DNA of 13,507 bases, from NCBI GenBank assembly GCA_964400725.1, contig CAYNVS010000063.1, forward strand, positions 1 to 13,507. The letters are read 5' to 3'. Under the pieces are notes generated by a model. The model saw nothing but the letters and a program-made list of their open reading frames with translations. It was not told the DNA's origin and did not search any database. Within the stretch, counting starts at the first letter, position 1. Every line of letters starts with the position of its first letter. The DNA is from CAYNVS01 sp964400725 (GTDB lineage: Bacteria > Myxococcota_A > SURF-8 > CAYNVS01). The position numbers and the translations under genes are program-made. Positions 6,388 through 13,507 of the stretch are shown one piece after another.

Positions 6388-9300
6388 TCAATCTCTACAG
6401 CAACGAAAACCTAGATTCATCGGATGCAGCGGATAATACGGCTCGCTGCGAGACCAGCAAGTCATTTCAAGCACGCTTGTGCCGCCCTTTACCATAGGAA
6501 GAGACATACTTGAATGGTTCGTTACGCTCGTCCGCAAAGAGTCGTGGGAATAATCTTCATCGACGTATTCATAGTGCAGTATCCCCATACCCCTTACGCC
6601 GAAGTCCGAAACTACATCCAAGGGATTGATGCCGTCCGGCAGGTTAAGCTGATTATTCTCAGGGAAGGGGTAATCGTCGCGGGCTCTGCATGCCGCCTCC
6701 CATTCAGCGGCTTTGCAAAGTCTCTTTCCGATTGAAGCGCAATATGCGACGGCGCCATCCTTGGTCGCAAAGTCAACCGATAAATCCGGCGAGGTTGCCG
6801 ATATTATATTCTGGTCGGAAATATTTATAAGATAAACTTGTTTGTAATAATCAGAGGTTGGCTCAAATATAAGGTACAAAGGCAAATCCGAAGCCGGTTG
6901 CCCGTTTATAAATTCCGCATATTCGCCGCGCGTTACAAACTTTTCGTCAATATAAAAAGATTGCAAATGTTTATTTTGCATAGGGTAATATCCCGCTTGG
7001 CTAAAGCCGTACAAATCCGCCTCCTTTGTCGCTCCAATGCAGAAATCTCCTTCGGGAATAAAGCATTCGCCGCCTGCGCATTGCGGTATTGCCTGCTGAT
7101 TCGTAGATTTACACTCGCCATAAAAGGCGTCATAATTAAAATTGTCGGCATATTCCGTAAGCGGAGGTTTAAGCGCGTCCGGTATTGCGCAAGGCATAGG
7201 AAGCCATTTGCCGTACTCTATTATTTCTCCGAACGAGCCTACAAACACCGTTCTGTCTTTGTTAATTACGTCGGCGGCAAGCGGCTGGGCCGATTGACTA
7301 TAAGTAAATTGCCGCCGCAACAACTCGAATTTATTTGGGTCTTCTTTGCCGGGACGAACTATGTCAATATACGAATCTTCCGCCATTCCGCTTACATTAA
7401 CAATGCCGGTTTTGCACACGCCTTCGCCGCAAGGGGCAAACGCGGACGTTGCAAGATTTAGAACGTCTCTCAGAGTGAATGGTCCGGCAATTTCTCTCCA
7501 AGACTGGTCCGCGTCCTTAAACAGCCATATCCCGTCGTCTCTGGCCATCCAAAGTCGGTTGTTTAAATCGACCGTAAGAAAAATCGATTTGAATACGTAA
7601 TCAATTCCCGTCAAGTCGTAAACCGGATTGCTTCTTCCTATGTTCTCTTCGACAAAAGAAGGAACGACCAGCTCGACAAGCTGGTTATTCTTGAGAATGA
7701 ACAGCCGTTTGCCCGGCCCCAGATGGCTTTCGTCGGCGGATAAGTAAAGCTCCCCTTTGTAAACCGCGCCGCCGAGCATTGAAAGAGTAGTATCGACGTT
7801 TAAATCAACCCATCCTTCTTTGGTATGTTTCCATAACAAGCCCCACTCGCCGACGGCATAAAACTCGTCCGCGTTTTTATCTCCTATTAAAGCGTTGAAG
7901 TAACGCCCCTTTGTATACGGGATGGATTCCTTAACAATGCCGTCTTTGTCGGAAGCCCTGAAAATCTCCCTTCGCGTAGCAAACCAGACGTTATCTCCGT
8001 CGTTTGTATAAACCGAGACAATGTTATATTTCTTCGCGTCGGCGCCCGCCCACGGATACCAGTCGTTTCCGTCAAAGCGTAAAAGCGCTCCTTCCGTATC
8101 TTTGCCGAAATACCCTCCGGCGGCGCCCTTGCCGTTTTTTCCGATAGAAACCGCCGTTAGATGATTAAATTGTTTGTCGGCCTCCTTAATATCGCGGCTC
8201 AATGTTTCCCATTTGCCGCTTATTTTGGCGGCAAGATAGGGAGCGCTTATTTGGGAATAATCCGGGAATGTTACTCCTTTCGCTCCTCCGACATACAAGA
8301 TATTTTTCTCCGCATCGACGGCCATGTTTGCAAGAGAGGAACCGGGCGAAGCCGCAATGGATAACTCTTCCGTAAGCGCGTCTCCTTCAAGTCTGTAAAC
8401 CTTGTCCTTGGTCATTACGTACAATGCGGCGTTTATTTTCGCCAACGATTGCGCGACGTTGCCTACGCCGATGGTTTGCGAATCGTATATTTTGGAGCAA
8501 TTGTTGCCGTCATACTGCCATATCTGCCCCGGAATGCCCGCCAGCAAGAGCCTGTCTCCGTCGTCATACGGTTTAGCGGTCCACGTTGCGACTTCGTTTC
8601 TATCCTGAATGTCGGGCAGCGGAATCGTGCAAACATGCTTGAATTCCTCCCCAACCAGTTTAAACAACGCCGCCTGCAAATGATAAGGCCTGCTCGCTTT
8701 CCTCTTATCGTACTTAACGATTTTCGTGGATTGATATACTTCCCCCTTGAACGTCCCGAGCAGCCCCTTGACGCTCGTCGTTTGGCCGTCAAGCGTACAC
8801 GCATGATTATCGACATGGTATTGCTCGGAAGGCAAATCGACGTAGAAATGTCTTATGTCCGACCCGCCGTCGGCGTAGCGTAAAAACAAATCGCAGAAAT
8901 ACCACCCGACAAGACGGTCGTTCTTTGCGTCGTAAAGCAAAGAGTACGGAGCCGAACCCGACATTTCGACAACCGTTTCCCACATTCCCTCGCCGGTATT
9001 CGCCTCCCAAATTCCGCCGGAGTTATTGCCTACCCATAGCTTCCCCCAGGCCGAAACGGCAGCCAAGGGACTCACGGCTCCTTGAGACTGGGGGTATAGC
9101 CTGTCGGTCCAAGGTATTCGGGAAGGCCAGTAAACGGCTCCGCCATAGGTGTAATAAAAAGGCATACCGTCGACGAGGCTCATAGGGCTTGTAAAGCCTG
9201 GATTAGGGAAAGGATTAACCCACGAAAGCGTTGGAACGTCTACGCTATACCCCTGCGGCGCCATGCAGCCGTATGGAGAAGGCAGCGTCTTCTCTACAAC

Positions 9301-10317
9301 TTCTTCTTTGGTATACGGCACAGGGTCGTCGGGAGCGTTAATAGGTTTTGTAATCGTACGCGCTAATCGAATTGCGTATCCTCCATCGGATTTAACGCAC
9401 ATAACATCTCTAATGCCTACATTCGTATATATTTGTTGTGTTCCATAACCGCCCCCTCTTGTGTAACAGTCCGAGCCTACGGCCAAATCGGAAGGGTCAA
9501 TAATTATTTCGTTTAATGCTTGAGAGGGAAAATGCGAATCGTCATAGACTAACTGATCAAGGTTTCCAAGCATATCATATAGTTTAAAAGAGTTAGGCAG
9601 CTTTTGACCGACTTGATGAATTCTTCCGCCCGAGTTGTAACCAAACCATGCAATATCATGAAAATCGTCATTAGTTCCATTGTAGTATGCTGACGTAGTT
9701 CCTCCTCGGGCCGCGTATTCCCATTCTGCGTTGGTAGGCAACCTATATCCAGGGCAATCTTGAAGCTTCTGATAGGTTGGCTTTAGAATGCATTGTAGCT
9801 CGTTTTTGTATTCCCATTGTCCAAAAATACAAAATGAATCGGTATCAGGTGTGCATTCGTGGCAATCAAAGCATTCTGGAAGGTTATTTTTAACTGATAG
9901 TTTGTTTGCAAGAAGCGCGGCTTCATTCCAATTTGCAAATGCGGGACAACGGTCTAAACAGTCTTGCGGATAGGGGTTATCAACGGAACCGTCGTCTTTC
10001 CATATTAAGGCATCGTAGCCTAACAATTCTTTGAACTGCTTCTGTGTTATGACCGTTTCGGTCATTTCTATTGAGTAGTTCATTTCAACAAAGTATCTAC
10101 GACTAAAATCAAAATTGCTAATGTCAAAGTAATTAACCCCAACGACTACATTATTTACCTTTAGTTTAATGAGACTAATATCTTCTTCAGGCATTTGCTC
10201 AAAATCAAAATCGCTAATCTCGGAATCTAAGTCTGCATTGTCTTTATTTGACGAGCTTTGGCATGAAGCTATGAGCAACATCATAGAGTAAAGAAATATA
10301 AATATATAATTTCTCAT
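6388..10317 (-). CDS. Large lipoprotein: FGE-like domain, propeller-like centre, FGE-like domain
   Basis: A 1309-residue protein. The N-terminus MRNYIFIFLYSMMLLIASC is a lipoprotein signal peptide with lipobox IASC, lipidated at Cys19, followed by an acidic linker (27-47). Residues about 75-325 form an FGE-sulfatase/SUMF1-like domain: EMTETVITQKQF, YRLPTNAEWEYAARGGT (191-207), FKLYDMLGN, RGGGYG and a closing YAIRLAR. Residues about 345-1075 contain many beta-propeller-like blades, such as KLWVGNNSGGIWE, NVWFATRREIF, NRLWMARDDGIW and RTVFVGSFGEI. Residues 1077-1309 are a second FGE-like domain with GDFCIGA, GKRLCKAAEWEAACRA and a terminal GFRCCRD. In domain 1, the RGGGYG segment lacks the FGE catalytic cysteines, so a binding or structural role is more likely than formylglycine generation. 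It is probably anchored in the outer envelope. The ribosome binding site is weak (AGGA, 11 nt before the ATG). The ligand and function are unknown. Confidence 0.85.
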   Translation of the reverse strand: MRNYIFIFLYSMMLLIASCQSSSNKDNADLDSEISDFDFEQMPEEDISLIKLKVNNVVVGVNYFDISNFDFSRRYFVEMNYSIEMTETVITQKQFKELLGYDALIWKDDGSVDNPYPQDCLDRCPAFANWNEAALLANKLSVKNNLPECFDCHECTPDTDSFCIFGQWEYKNELQCILKPTYQKLQDCPGYRLPTNAEWEYAARGGTTSAYYNGTNDDFHDIAWFGYNSGGRIHQVGQKLPNSFKLYDMLGNLDQLVYDDSHFPSQALNEIIIDPSDLAVGSDCYTRGGGYGTQQIYTNVGIRDVMCVKSDGGYAIRLARTITKPINAPDDPVPYTKEEVVEKTLPSPYGCMAPQGYSVDVPTLSWVNPFPNPGFTSPMSLVDGMPFYYTYGGAVYWPSRIPWTDRLYPQSQGAVSPLAAVSAWGKLWVGNNSGGIWEANTGEGMWETVVEMSGSAPYSLLYDAKNDRLVGWYFCDLFLRYADGGSDIRHFYVDLPSEQYHVDNHACTLDGQTTSVKGLLGTFKGEVYQSTKIVKYDKRKASRPYHLQAALFKLVGEEFKHVCTIPLPDIQDRNEVATWTAKPYDDGDRLLLAGIPGQIWQYDGNNCSKIYDSQTIGVGNVAQSLAKINAALYVMTKDKVYRLEGDALTEELSIAASPGSSLANMAVDAEKNILYVGGAKGVTFPDYSQISAPYLAAKISGKWETLSRDIKEADKQFNHLTAVSIGKNGKGAAGGYFGKDTEGALLRFDGNDWYPWAGADAKKYNIVSVYTNDGDNVWFATRREIFRASDKDGIVKESIPYTKGRYFNALIGDKNADEFYAVGEWGLLWKHTKEGWVDLNVDTTLSMLGGAVYKGELYLSADESHLGPGKRLFILKNNQLVELVVPSFVEENIGRSNPVYDLTGIDYVFKSIFLTVDLNNRLWMARDDGIWLFKDADQSWREIAGPFTLRDVLNLATSAFAPCGEGVCKTGIVNVSGMAEDSYIDIVRPGKEDPNKFELLRRQFTYSQSAQPLAADVINKDRTVFVGSFGEIIEYGKWLPMPCAIPDALKPPLTEYADNFNYDAFYGECKSTNQQAIPQCAGGECFIPEGDFCIGATKEADLYGFSQAGYYPMQNKHLQSFYIDEKFVTRGEYAEFINGQPASDLPLYLIFEPTSDYYKQVYLINISDQNIISATSPDLSVDFATKDGAVAYCASIGKRLCKAAEWEAACRARDDYPFPENNQLNLPDGINPLDVVSDFGVRGMGILHYEYVDEDYSHDSLRTSVTNHSSMSLPMVKGGTSVLEMTCWSRSEPYYPLHPMNLGFRCCRD

Positions 10318-10333
10318 ATAGGTTCGATTCCTG

Positions 10334-10374
10334 AAAAAGGAAGGGCGGAAGGAATCTCTTCGTCTTCTGCCCTT
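10334..10374 (-). terminator. Rho-independent terminator of the beta-helix gene
   Basis: On the minus strand, AAGGGC-A-GAAG pairs with CTTC-C-GCCCTT around a 12-nt loop (10341-10374). This is followed at once by CCTTTTT (10334-10340). It lies 13 bp past the stop codon of the beta-helix gene and just before the lipoprotein start. It should end most transcripts of the beta-helix gene, so the lipoprotein is expressed by readthrough or from its own promoter, which I could not identify. Confidence 0.75.
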
Positions 10375-10387
10375 AAAAAATTATAGA

Positions 10388-12283
10388 TTATAAATCATTC
10401 ATACATACAATACCGGAAATTGTCTTTGTGGGTTGGAATTTGTTATAAGAACATGAAATATCGCTTTTAATCGAACCGGTAATATAAATTTGGTAAGCGG
10501 AGCCGTGATTTGTCGGAGAATCAAACCAATTGCCGTCGCCCGACACGCTATCTCCTATCGTAATATGATTAATTCCAGAGCCGTTCGCATTGCCGTAGAT
10601 CAATTTGGAGTTGTCATTGGTCGTGTTCGGGTATTTTAACGTCATACTTAAAATGGTAAGATATTGAGTTCCTTGATCCAAATAGATATTTCTATCATAT
10701 CCGCTTATGTAGTAATAAGTGCTTGGCAACTCTCCGTCTCCTTGGACTGCATAATTGGGCGTATAACTCAGGTCTGAAGATGTATAAAATAAATCCTTAA
10801 ATACGAGGCCATATTTGTTGCCGTTAGCAGTACCGGATTGAACTATTTTATTTTGATAAAGAAAAATCAATCTATTGTTTGATTGAGATGCGTCGCTATC
10901 GTAATTTTTTTCAACCCAAATGCCATTCGAGACCGCTTGAACATTATTCCACCAAATCTCTATGTCATGGAAGCTGGAGGGAGAATCGCTTCTGGTCGAT
11001 AATACTTTTATTCCGTTTTGACCGCCAGAAATTTGATTGCTATCAATCATCAATGCCCAATCGTGACCAAATTTGACGTCATTAAGATAAATTGCGTAAT
11101 TTGAGTATGAACTATTATAATCAGACAAATAATTTCCCTCGATTCTTATATTGGCATTGTTTCTGGTTTGAGATAAATAAATTCCAGGTTGTGTGGTTGC
11201 ATTTTTTCCAAAATTTGAAATTACATTGTTTTGAATATTAATTTCTTTATCTACCGTTATCTGACTAAACATAATTGGAATGGGAATAGGATTCGTCTCG
11301 CCAATCTTATTATATTCGATATGAATATTTTCGCTAAGCGGTTGGGTTGTGTTTATTGAAGATGAGTTGCTTTGATATACTCTAACTCCGTAACTACCGG
11401 TATCAAATCTGACGCCGAAAATGTATAATATTCCGCTATTAGAAGTATTGGGATTATAGCTTCTATAATCAATATTTGGGTAAGAATTACTAACATTGTA
11501 TATTCTGATCAATGGATCGTTAGTATTTGCGCTTCCTTCTAATTTTATTCTTGCTCCTAAATCGACCCAAATTCCATTCCATTCGTTGAGTCCGGACCCA
11601 TAAAAGTAAACTTTTGAATTGGTGGTCGTGGTTGCGTGTAAATAGCCGGTGCCGGCAATGTGATTCTGTTTGCCGCTACCAGTGTAAAAATATACGTTGT
11701 AACCGGAATTTTGCGCCTTTAAATTCAACCCTCCGTTGACAACAGCTGCATATGCGGTTGTCGAATCCCTGACTGTAACCGTCTCGCTTGACGAAGATGT
11801 TGTTTGAATGTTAACAAACGCCCCCGATTCAATGATCAAGCGGCCATAAATAGCTACAGTCCCATACTGCATAATCAATACGGTGCCGTTCTTCACGGTA
11901 ACATCGCCATAGACTTGAATTGATGGCCCAGACCACCAACAGTCGCCTCCTCCAGTTTTGGAAACTTCAATACTATCATTGTAAATCCATGAATAGTTTT
12001 GATCGCATACGCCGGTTAACAACATAGGTACGATTTGCGCAGATGAGGAATTGTTGCTTAGACTGTCCAAGCTGTCAACAGTTTTCGCAACCTCGTTTTC
12101 CGAGGCCAAACTATCTGTCTCCGAAGAATCAGACGCCGAGTTTACGACAGAATGTTCGTGAACGCACGCTACCTCCTCCTCATAACTCAGTCCGATGCAT
12201 GGGTTATACTCTTCTGCGAGGGCAAGCTGCGAGGCCAAGCCCAAAGCCAATACTACCGCTGTTGCCAAAAATAATTTCTTCAT
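10388..12283 (-). CDS. Secreted right-handed parallel beta-helix protein
   Basis: A 631-residue exported protein. MKKLFLATAVVLALGLASQLALA is a classical signal peptide with cleavage after Ala23 (ALA before EEYN). The mature N-terminus carries Cys29 and Cys40, then a Ser/Asp-rich linker (about 45-82) and Cys93 and Cys115. From about 120 to 625 there are short beta-strand repeats with turns rich in Asn and Gly, such as VKNGTVLIMQYGTVAIYG, IHIEYNKIG, INIQNNVISNFG, IRIEGNYLSDY and IEIWWNNV. This is the pattern of pectate-lyase-like beta-helix (PbH1) repeats. I see no catalytic motif that would make it a polysaccharide lyase; adhesin or structural surface roles are equally possible. The ATG at 12283 is fixed by AGGAGG 5 nt upstream and begins exactly at the signal peptide; a farther upstream in-frame ATG at 12355 would lie upstream of the -10 box. 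The gene is AT-rich compared with the lexA operon. It shares direction and export with the lipoprotein downstream. Confidence 0.85.
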   Translation of the reverse strand: MKKLFLATAVVLALGLASQLALAEEYNPCIGLSYEEEVACVHEHSVVNSASDSSETDSLASENEVAKTVDSLDSLSNNSSSAQIVPMLLTGVCDQNYSWIYNDSIEVSKTGGGDCWWSGPSIQVYGDVTVKNGTVLIMQYGTVAIYGRLIIESGAFVNIQTTSSSSETVTVRDSTTAYAAVVNGGLNLKAQNSGYNVYFYTGSGKQNHIAGTGYLHATTTTNSKVYFYGSGLNEWNGIWVDLGARIKLEGSANTNDPLIRIYNVSNSYPNIDYRSYNPNTSNSGILYIFGVRFDTGSYGVRVYQSNSSSINTTQPLSENIHIEYNKIGETNPIPIPIMFSQITVDKEINIQNNVISNFGKNATTQPGIYLSQTRNNANIRIEGNYLSDYNSSYSNYAIYLNDVKFGHDWALMIDSNQISGGQNGIKVLSTRSDSPSSFHDIEIWWNNVQAVSNGIWVEKNYDSDASQSNNRLIFLYQNKIVQSGTANGNKYGLVFKDLFYTSSDLSYTPNYAVQGDGELPSTYYYISGYDRNIYLDQGTQYLTILSMTLKYPNTTNDNSKLIYGNANGSGINHITIGDSVSGDGNWFDSPTNHGSAYQIYITGSIKSDISCSYNKFQPTKTISGIVCMNDL

Positions 12284-12288
12284 TTCGT

Positions 12289-12347
12289 CCTCCTTTAAAA
12301 AGTTTAGCGCTTTGAAACCGCTCTGTCCAGTACTATCTAGAATTATA
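12289..12347 (-). promoter_or_regulatory. Promoter -10 box and strong ribosome binding site of the beta-helix gene
   Basis: On the minus strand a perfect TATAAT (12342-12347) lies about 60 bp before the start codon, and AGGAGG (12289-12294) lies 5 nt before it. No good -35 box is found at the matching spacing (GTAGAA with a 17-bp spacer), so an activator or an alternative sigma contact may help. A TTGACA (12410-12415) also occurs upstream but is followed at 17 bp only by AAAAAT. The leader would be about 50 nt. Confidence 0.5.
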
Positions 12348-12415
12348 CAAAACAAGAGGCGTCTTTCTACCTAAGTTTACAGTTTGATTTTTACGCAAAT
12401 ATTTGTACATGTCAA

Positions 12416-12845
12416 CATTATTCGCTTAATAATTAATAGCCGCATCGTAATTTAATAAAGCGTAGCAATATACCCAAATGATAGCATTGAACATTCTCAA
12501 CATCACTCATCAGTTTTCACTTTTAAGATTTCGCCTTATGTTATTATGCATATGGATAATGTTGAAACAAATACGAATAAGGCGTTGAATTCGATGGTTA
12601 TTATCAAATTGAAACGATTTTAAGCAAATAATTGTATATACCCACCTTTTTGCGGCCGCCCCCACATCATTGCTCGCGTCTAACTCCACGTAACCACTGC
12701 CTATATTCCTTCCCTGCAAATATGTTCTACTTTCTGCGTTTCGCCTTCGCGCAATGTTTTAATGTTATTGCGCATGCCCAAATACCCCGCGCATTCCGCG
12801 TAGTTACGCGCCTCAATTTGGCCTATTTCCTAATAATTATGGAAC
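12416..12845. other. Long intergenic stretch with a nested inverted repeat
   Basis: No convincing gene is seen. The outer arms CGCCTTAT (12532-12539) and ATAAGGCG (12577-12584) enclose an inner pair ATTAT (12543-12547) and ATAAT (12556-12560), so a two-level hairpin is possible. It has no adjoining T-run and is not a clear terminator. From about 12640 the base composition turns clearly more GC-rich, including a GCGGCCGC, and matches the recombinase genes that follow. Confidence 0.45.
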
Positions 12846-13241
12846 GTGCATTGCAATACATACAGGCGTCCGGCGGCGACGGTTCTACAAATAAGACGCA
12901 TAGCCCGCCAGTTCCTCGTATGGGCGGTTGACCAGAAATTGCTAGATAAGCTGCCTCTGCCGAAGGACGAAGCGGAAATCGCAAACCGCAAAGCCCGGGC
13001 GCAGGAAAAGAAGAACGCGCCGAATGAGCCGAAAGTCAAAAAAGAAAAGAAGGCGACTCCGTCGAAGTGGGTGGCGGAACCCGACAAGCCGAAGGTCGAA
13101 GAGGTCGGGGTAGAGAAGGAATGGGTAATCGGAGGACCGAAGAAAGAGATTGTCGATTCGAACGCATCCACTGAACCCGCCCAGCCCTCCGCGCCAGTCG
13201 CCCCTACCCAGACCGAAGCGTCCGACGAACCGTCCGAGTAG
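12846..13241 (+). CDS. Short protein with recombinase-like helix and charged Pro/Ala-rich tail, possibly a relic
   Basis: The ORF has up to 131 residues with a GTG as first available start and no good ribosome binding site. Residues 12-38 (TVLQIRRIARQFLVWAV and DQKLLDKLPLP) resemble the last helix of a tyrosine-recombinase core-binding domain, where a Thr is usually followed 11 residues later by Phe and then by a WAV-type segment. Residues 39-131 are low complexity: first Lys/Glu-rich (KVKKEKK), then Pro/Ala/Ser/Glu-rich, with no catalytic domain. In the next frame, ATG at 12839 gives MERALQYIQASGG, which resembles the preceding helix of the same domain, so a single-base indel near 12875-12890 may have split the gene. 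The stop codon TAG (13239) overlaps the ribosome binding site of the recombinase, suggesting cotranscription. It may be a decayed integrase paralogue or a small accessory protein; I cannot decide. Confidence 0.4.
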   Translation: MHCNTYRRPAATVLQIRRIARQFLVWAVDQKLLDKLPLPKDEAEIANRKARAQEKKNAPNEPKVKKEKKATPSKWVAEPDKPKVEEVGVEKEWVIGGPKKEIVDSNASTEPAQPSAPVAPTQTEASDEPSE

Positions 13242-13250
13242 GAAGCGCGC

Positions 13251-13507
13251 ATGAAGCTGACCGAAGCGACAAACCATTTCATAGACTGCCAGCGGGCAAA
13301 CGGGAAACGCGAGCGGACTTTGCAGAGTTACGCCCGCGACCTGCGCTTGCTGGCGGTTTTCACTGAGGATGCAGAGATTCAATGTCTGACGCCCGACGTT
13401 CTCTCTTCCTTCTTCATATCCGACGCGGCAAGAATTGGAATTAAGGGATTGTCCCGCGCTCCCATTTCAGTCAATCGCATTAAAGCGAGCGTACGCTCCT
13501 TCTGCTC
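13251..13507 (+). CDS. Tyrosine recombinase (phage-type integrase), N-terminal part, cut by window end
   Basis: Eighty-five codons are visible before the window ends. The sequence has the layout of a SAM-like core-binding domain of tyrosine recombinases: a first helix HFIDCQRANGK, ERTLQSYARDLRLLAVF, then LTPDVLSSFFISDAA, and SVNRIKASVRSFC, the helix that normally precedes the catalytic domain. The catalytic R-H-R-Y residues lie outside the window and cannot be checked. AGGAAG (13240-13245) sits 5 nt before the ATG and overlaps the stop of the preceding ORF. As the only recombinase in view, it is a candidate for the enzyme that used the tRNA-fMet site at the left edge. That link is inferred, since integrase genes often lie next to the att site and this one is about 13 kb away. 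Confidence 0.8.
   Translation, partial: MKLTEATNHFIDCQRANGKRERTLQSYARDLRLLAVFTEDAEIQCLTPDVLSSFFISDAARIGIKGLSRAPISVNRIKASVRSFC

Noticed and set aside
10320..10336. The tRNA T-arm-like string GGTTCGATTCC just upstream of the lipoprotein start
   Set aside because: No anticodon stem-loop, D arm or acceptor partner is found on either side, so it is not a tRNA gene or a clear second att site.
12284..12355. An upstream ATG at 12355 for the beta-helix gene
   Set aside because: It would put 24 extra residues before a textbook signal peptide, and it lies upstream of the TATAAT box; AGGAGG fits the ATG at 12283.
12492..12590. Possible integron attC site (GTTGAAT near 12584 with an upstream near-match to its complement)
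   Set aside because: The partner box does not fit the RYYYAAC form and no integron integrase or cassette arrangement is visible.
12632..12931. Plus-strand ORF of 99 codons
   Set aside because: Its first two thirds look like translated non-coding sequence with no recognised domain; only its last part (from 12839) resembles a recombinase helix and is discussed there.
12830..13382. Two minus-strand ORFs of about 150 codons opposite the short ORF and the recombinase
   Set aside because: Their translations are Ser/Phe/Gly- or Arg/Leu-rich, as expected from the complement of a GC-rich coding strand, and the plus-strand recombinase is clearly real.
1..13507. CRISPR array, rRNA or insertion sequence ends
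   Set aside because: No regularly spaced identical repeats of CRISPR size, no rRNA-like sequence and no transposase gene were seen.

Overview
The window looks like one end of an integrated mobile element (genomic island or prophage-like) in a bacterium. At the left edge (11-55, minus strand) lies only the 3' half of an initiator tRNA-fMet gene. It has the CAT anticodon loop, the CCC strand of the anticodon stem, the T arm, the acceptor 3' strand and an encoded CCA. The sequence leaves the tRNA pattern exactly at the anticodon loop, as expected for the displaced att copy left when a tyrosine recombinase inserts into a tRNA gene. The orientation puts the element to the right of position 55. The right edge begins a tyrosine recombinase gene (13251 to the window end, incomplete). 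The host cannot be named with confidence. The GFRCCRD-type FGE-like domains and the lexA/imuB/dnaE2 cassette remind me of Myxococcota or other former deltaproteobacteria, but this is only an impression.

Region 1 (56-386) holds an unusual stretch of 10-bp-periodic imperfect repeats (131-240), then a promoter with a perfect TTGACA box overlapped by the palindrome ACACACATGTGTGT, a candidate LexA operator. Region 2 (387-6056) is a tight four-gene operon, lexA - DUF72 (YecE family) - imuB - dnaE2, with 8-bp, ATGA and ATGA junctions. It resembles the SOS mutasome cassette (lexA-imuA-imuB-dnaE2/imuC), except that a DUF72 gene sits where ImuA is usually encoded. ImuB has lost the Y-family catalytic acidic residues and so should act as a clamp-binding scaffold. 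DnaE2 keeps its three catalytic aspartates and would do the translesion synthesis. LexA retains its cleavage site and Ser/Lys dyad, so the cassette appears able to regulate itself.

Region 3 (6057-6387) is a gene-free gap between convergent units. Region 4 (6388-12347, minus strand) carries two exported proteins. One is a 1309-residue lipoprotein built as FGE-like domain / beta-propeller-like centre / FGE-like domain. The other is a 631-residue secreted parallel beta-helix protein with a good promoter, a strong ribosome binding site and a downstream terminator. The beta-helix gene and the 5' part of the lipoprotein gene are visibly AT-richer than the flanking genes. Region 5 (12348-12845) is mostly non-coding with a nested inverted repeat. 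Region 6 (12846-13507) holds a short ORF with a recombinase-like helix joined to a charged Pro/Ala-rich tail, followed 9 bp later by the tyrosine recombinase.

The central picture is a self-regulated error-prone polymerase cassette at the edge of an apparent mobile element, together with cargo for two cell-surface or secreted proteins.
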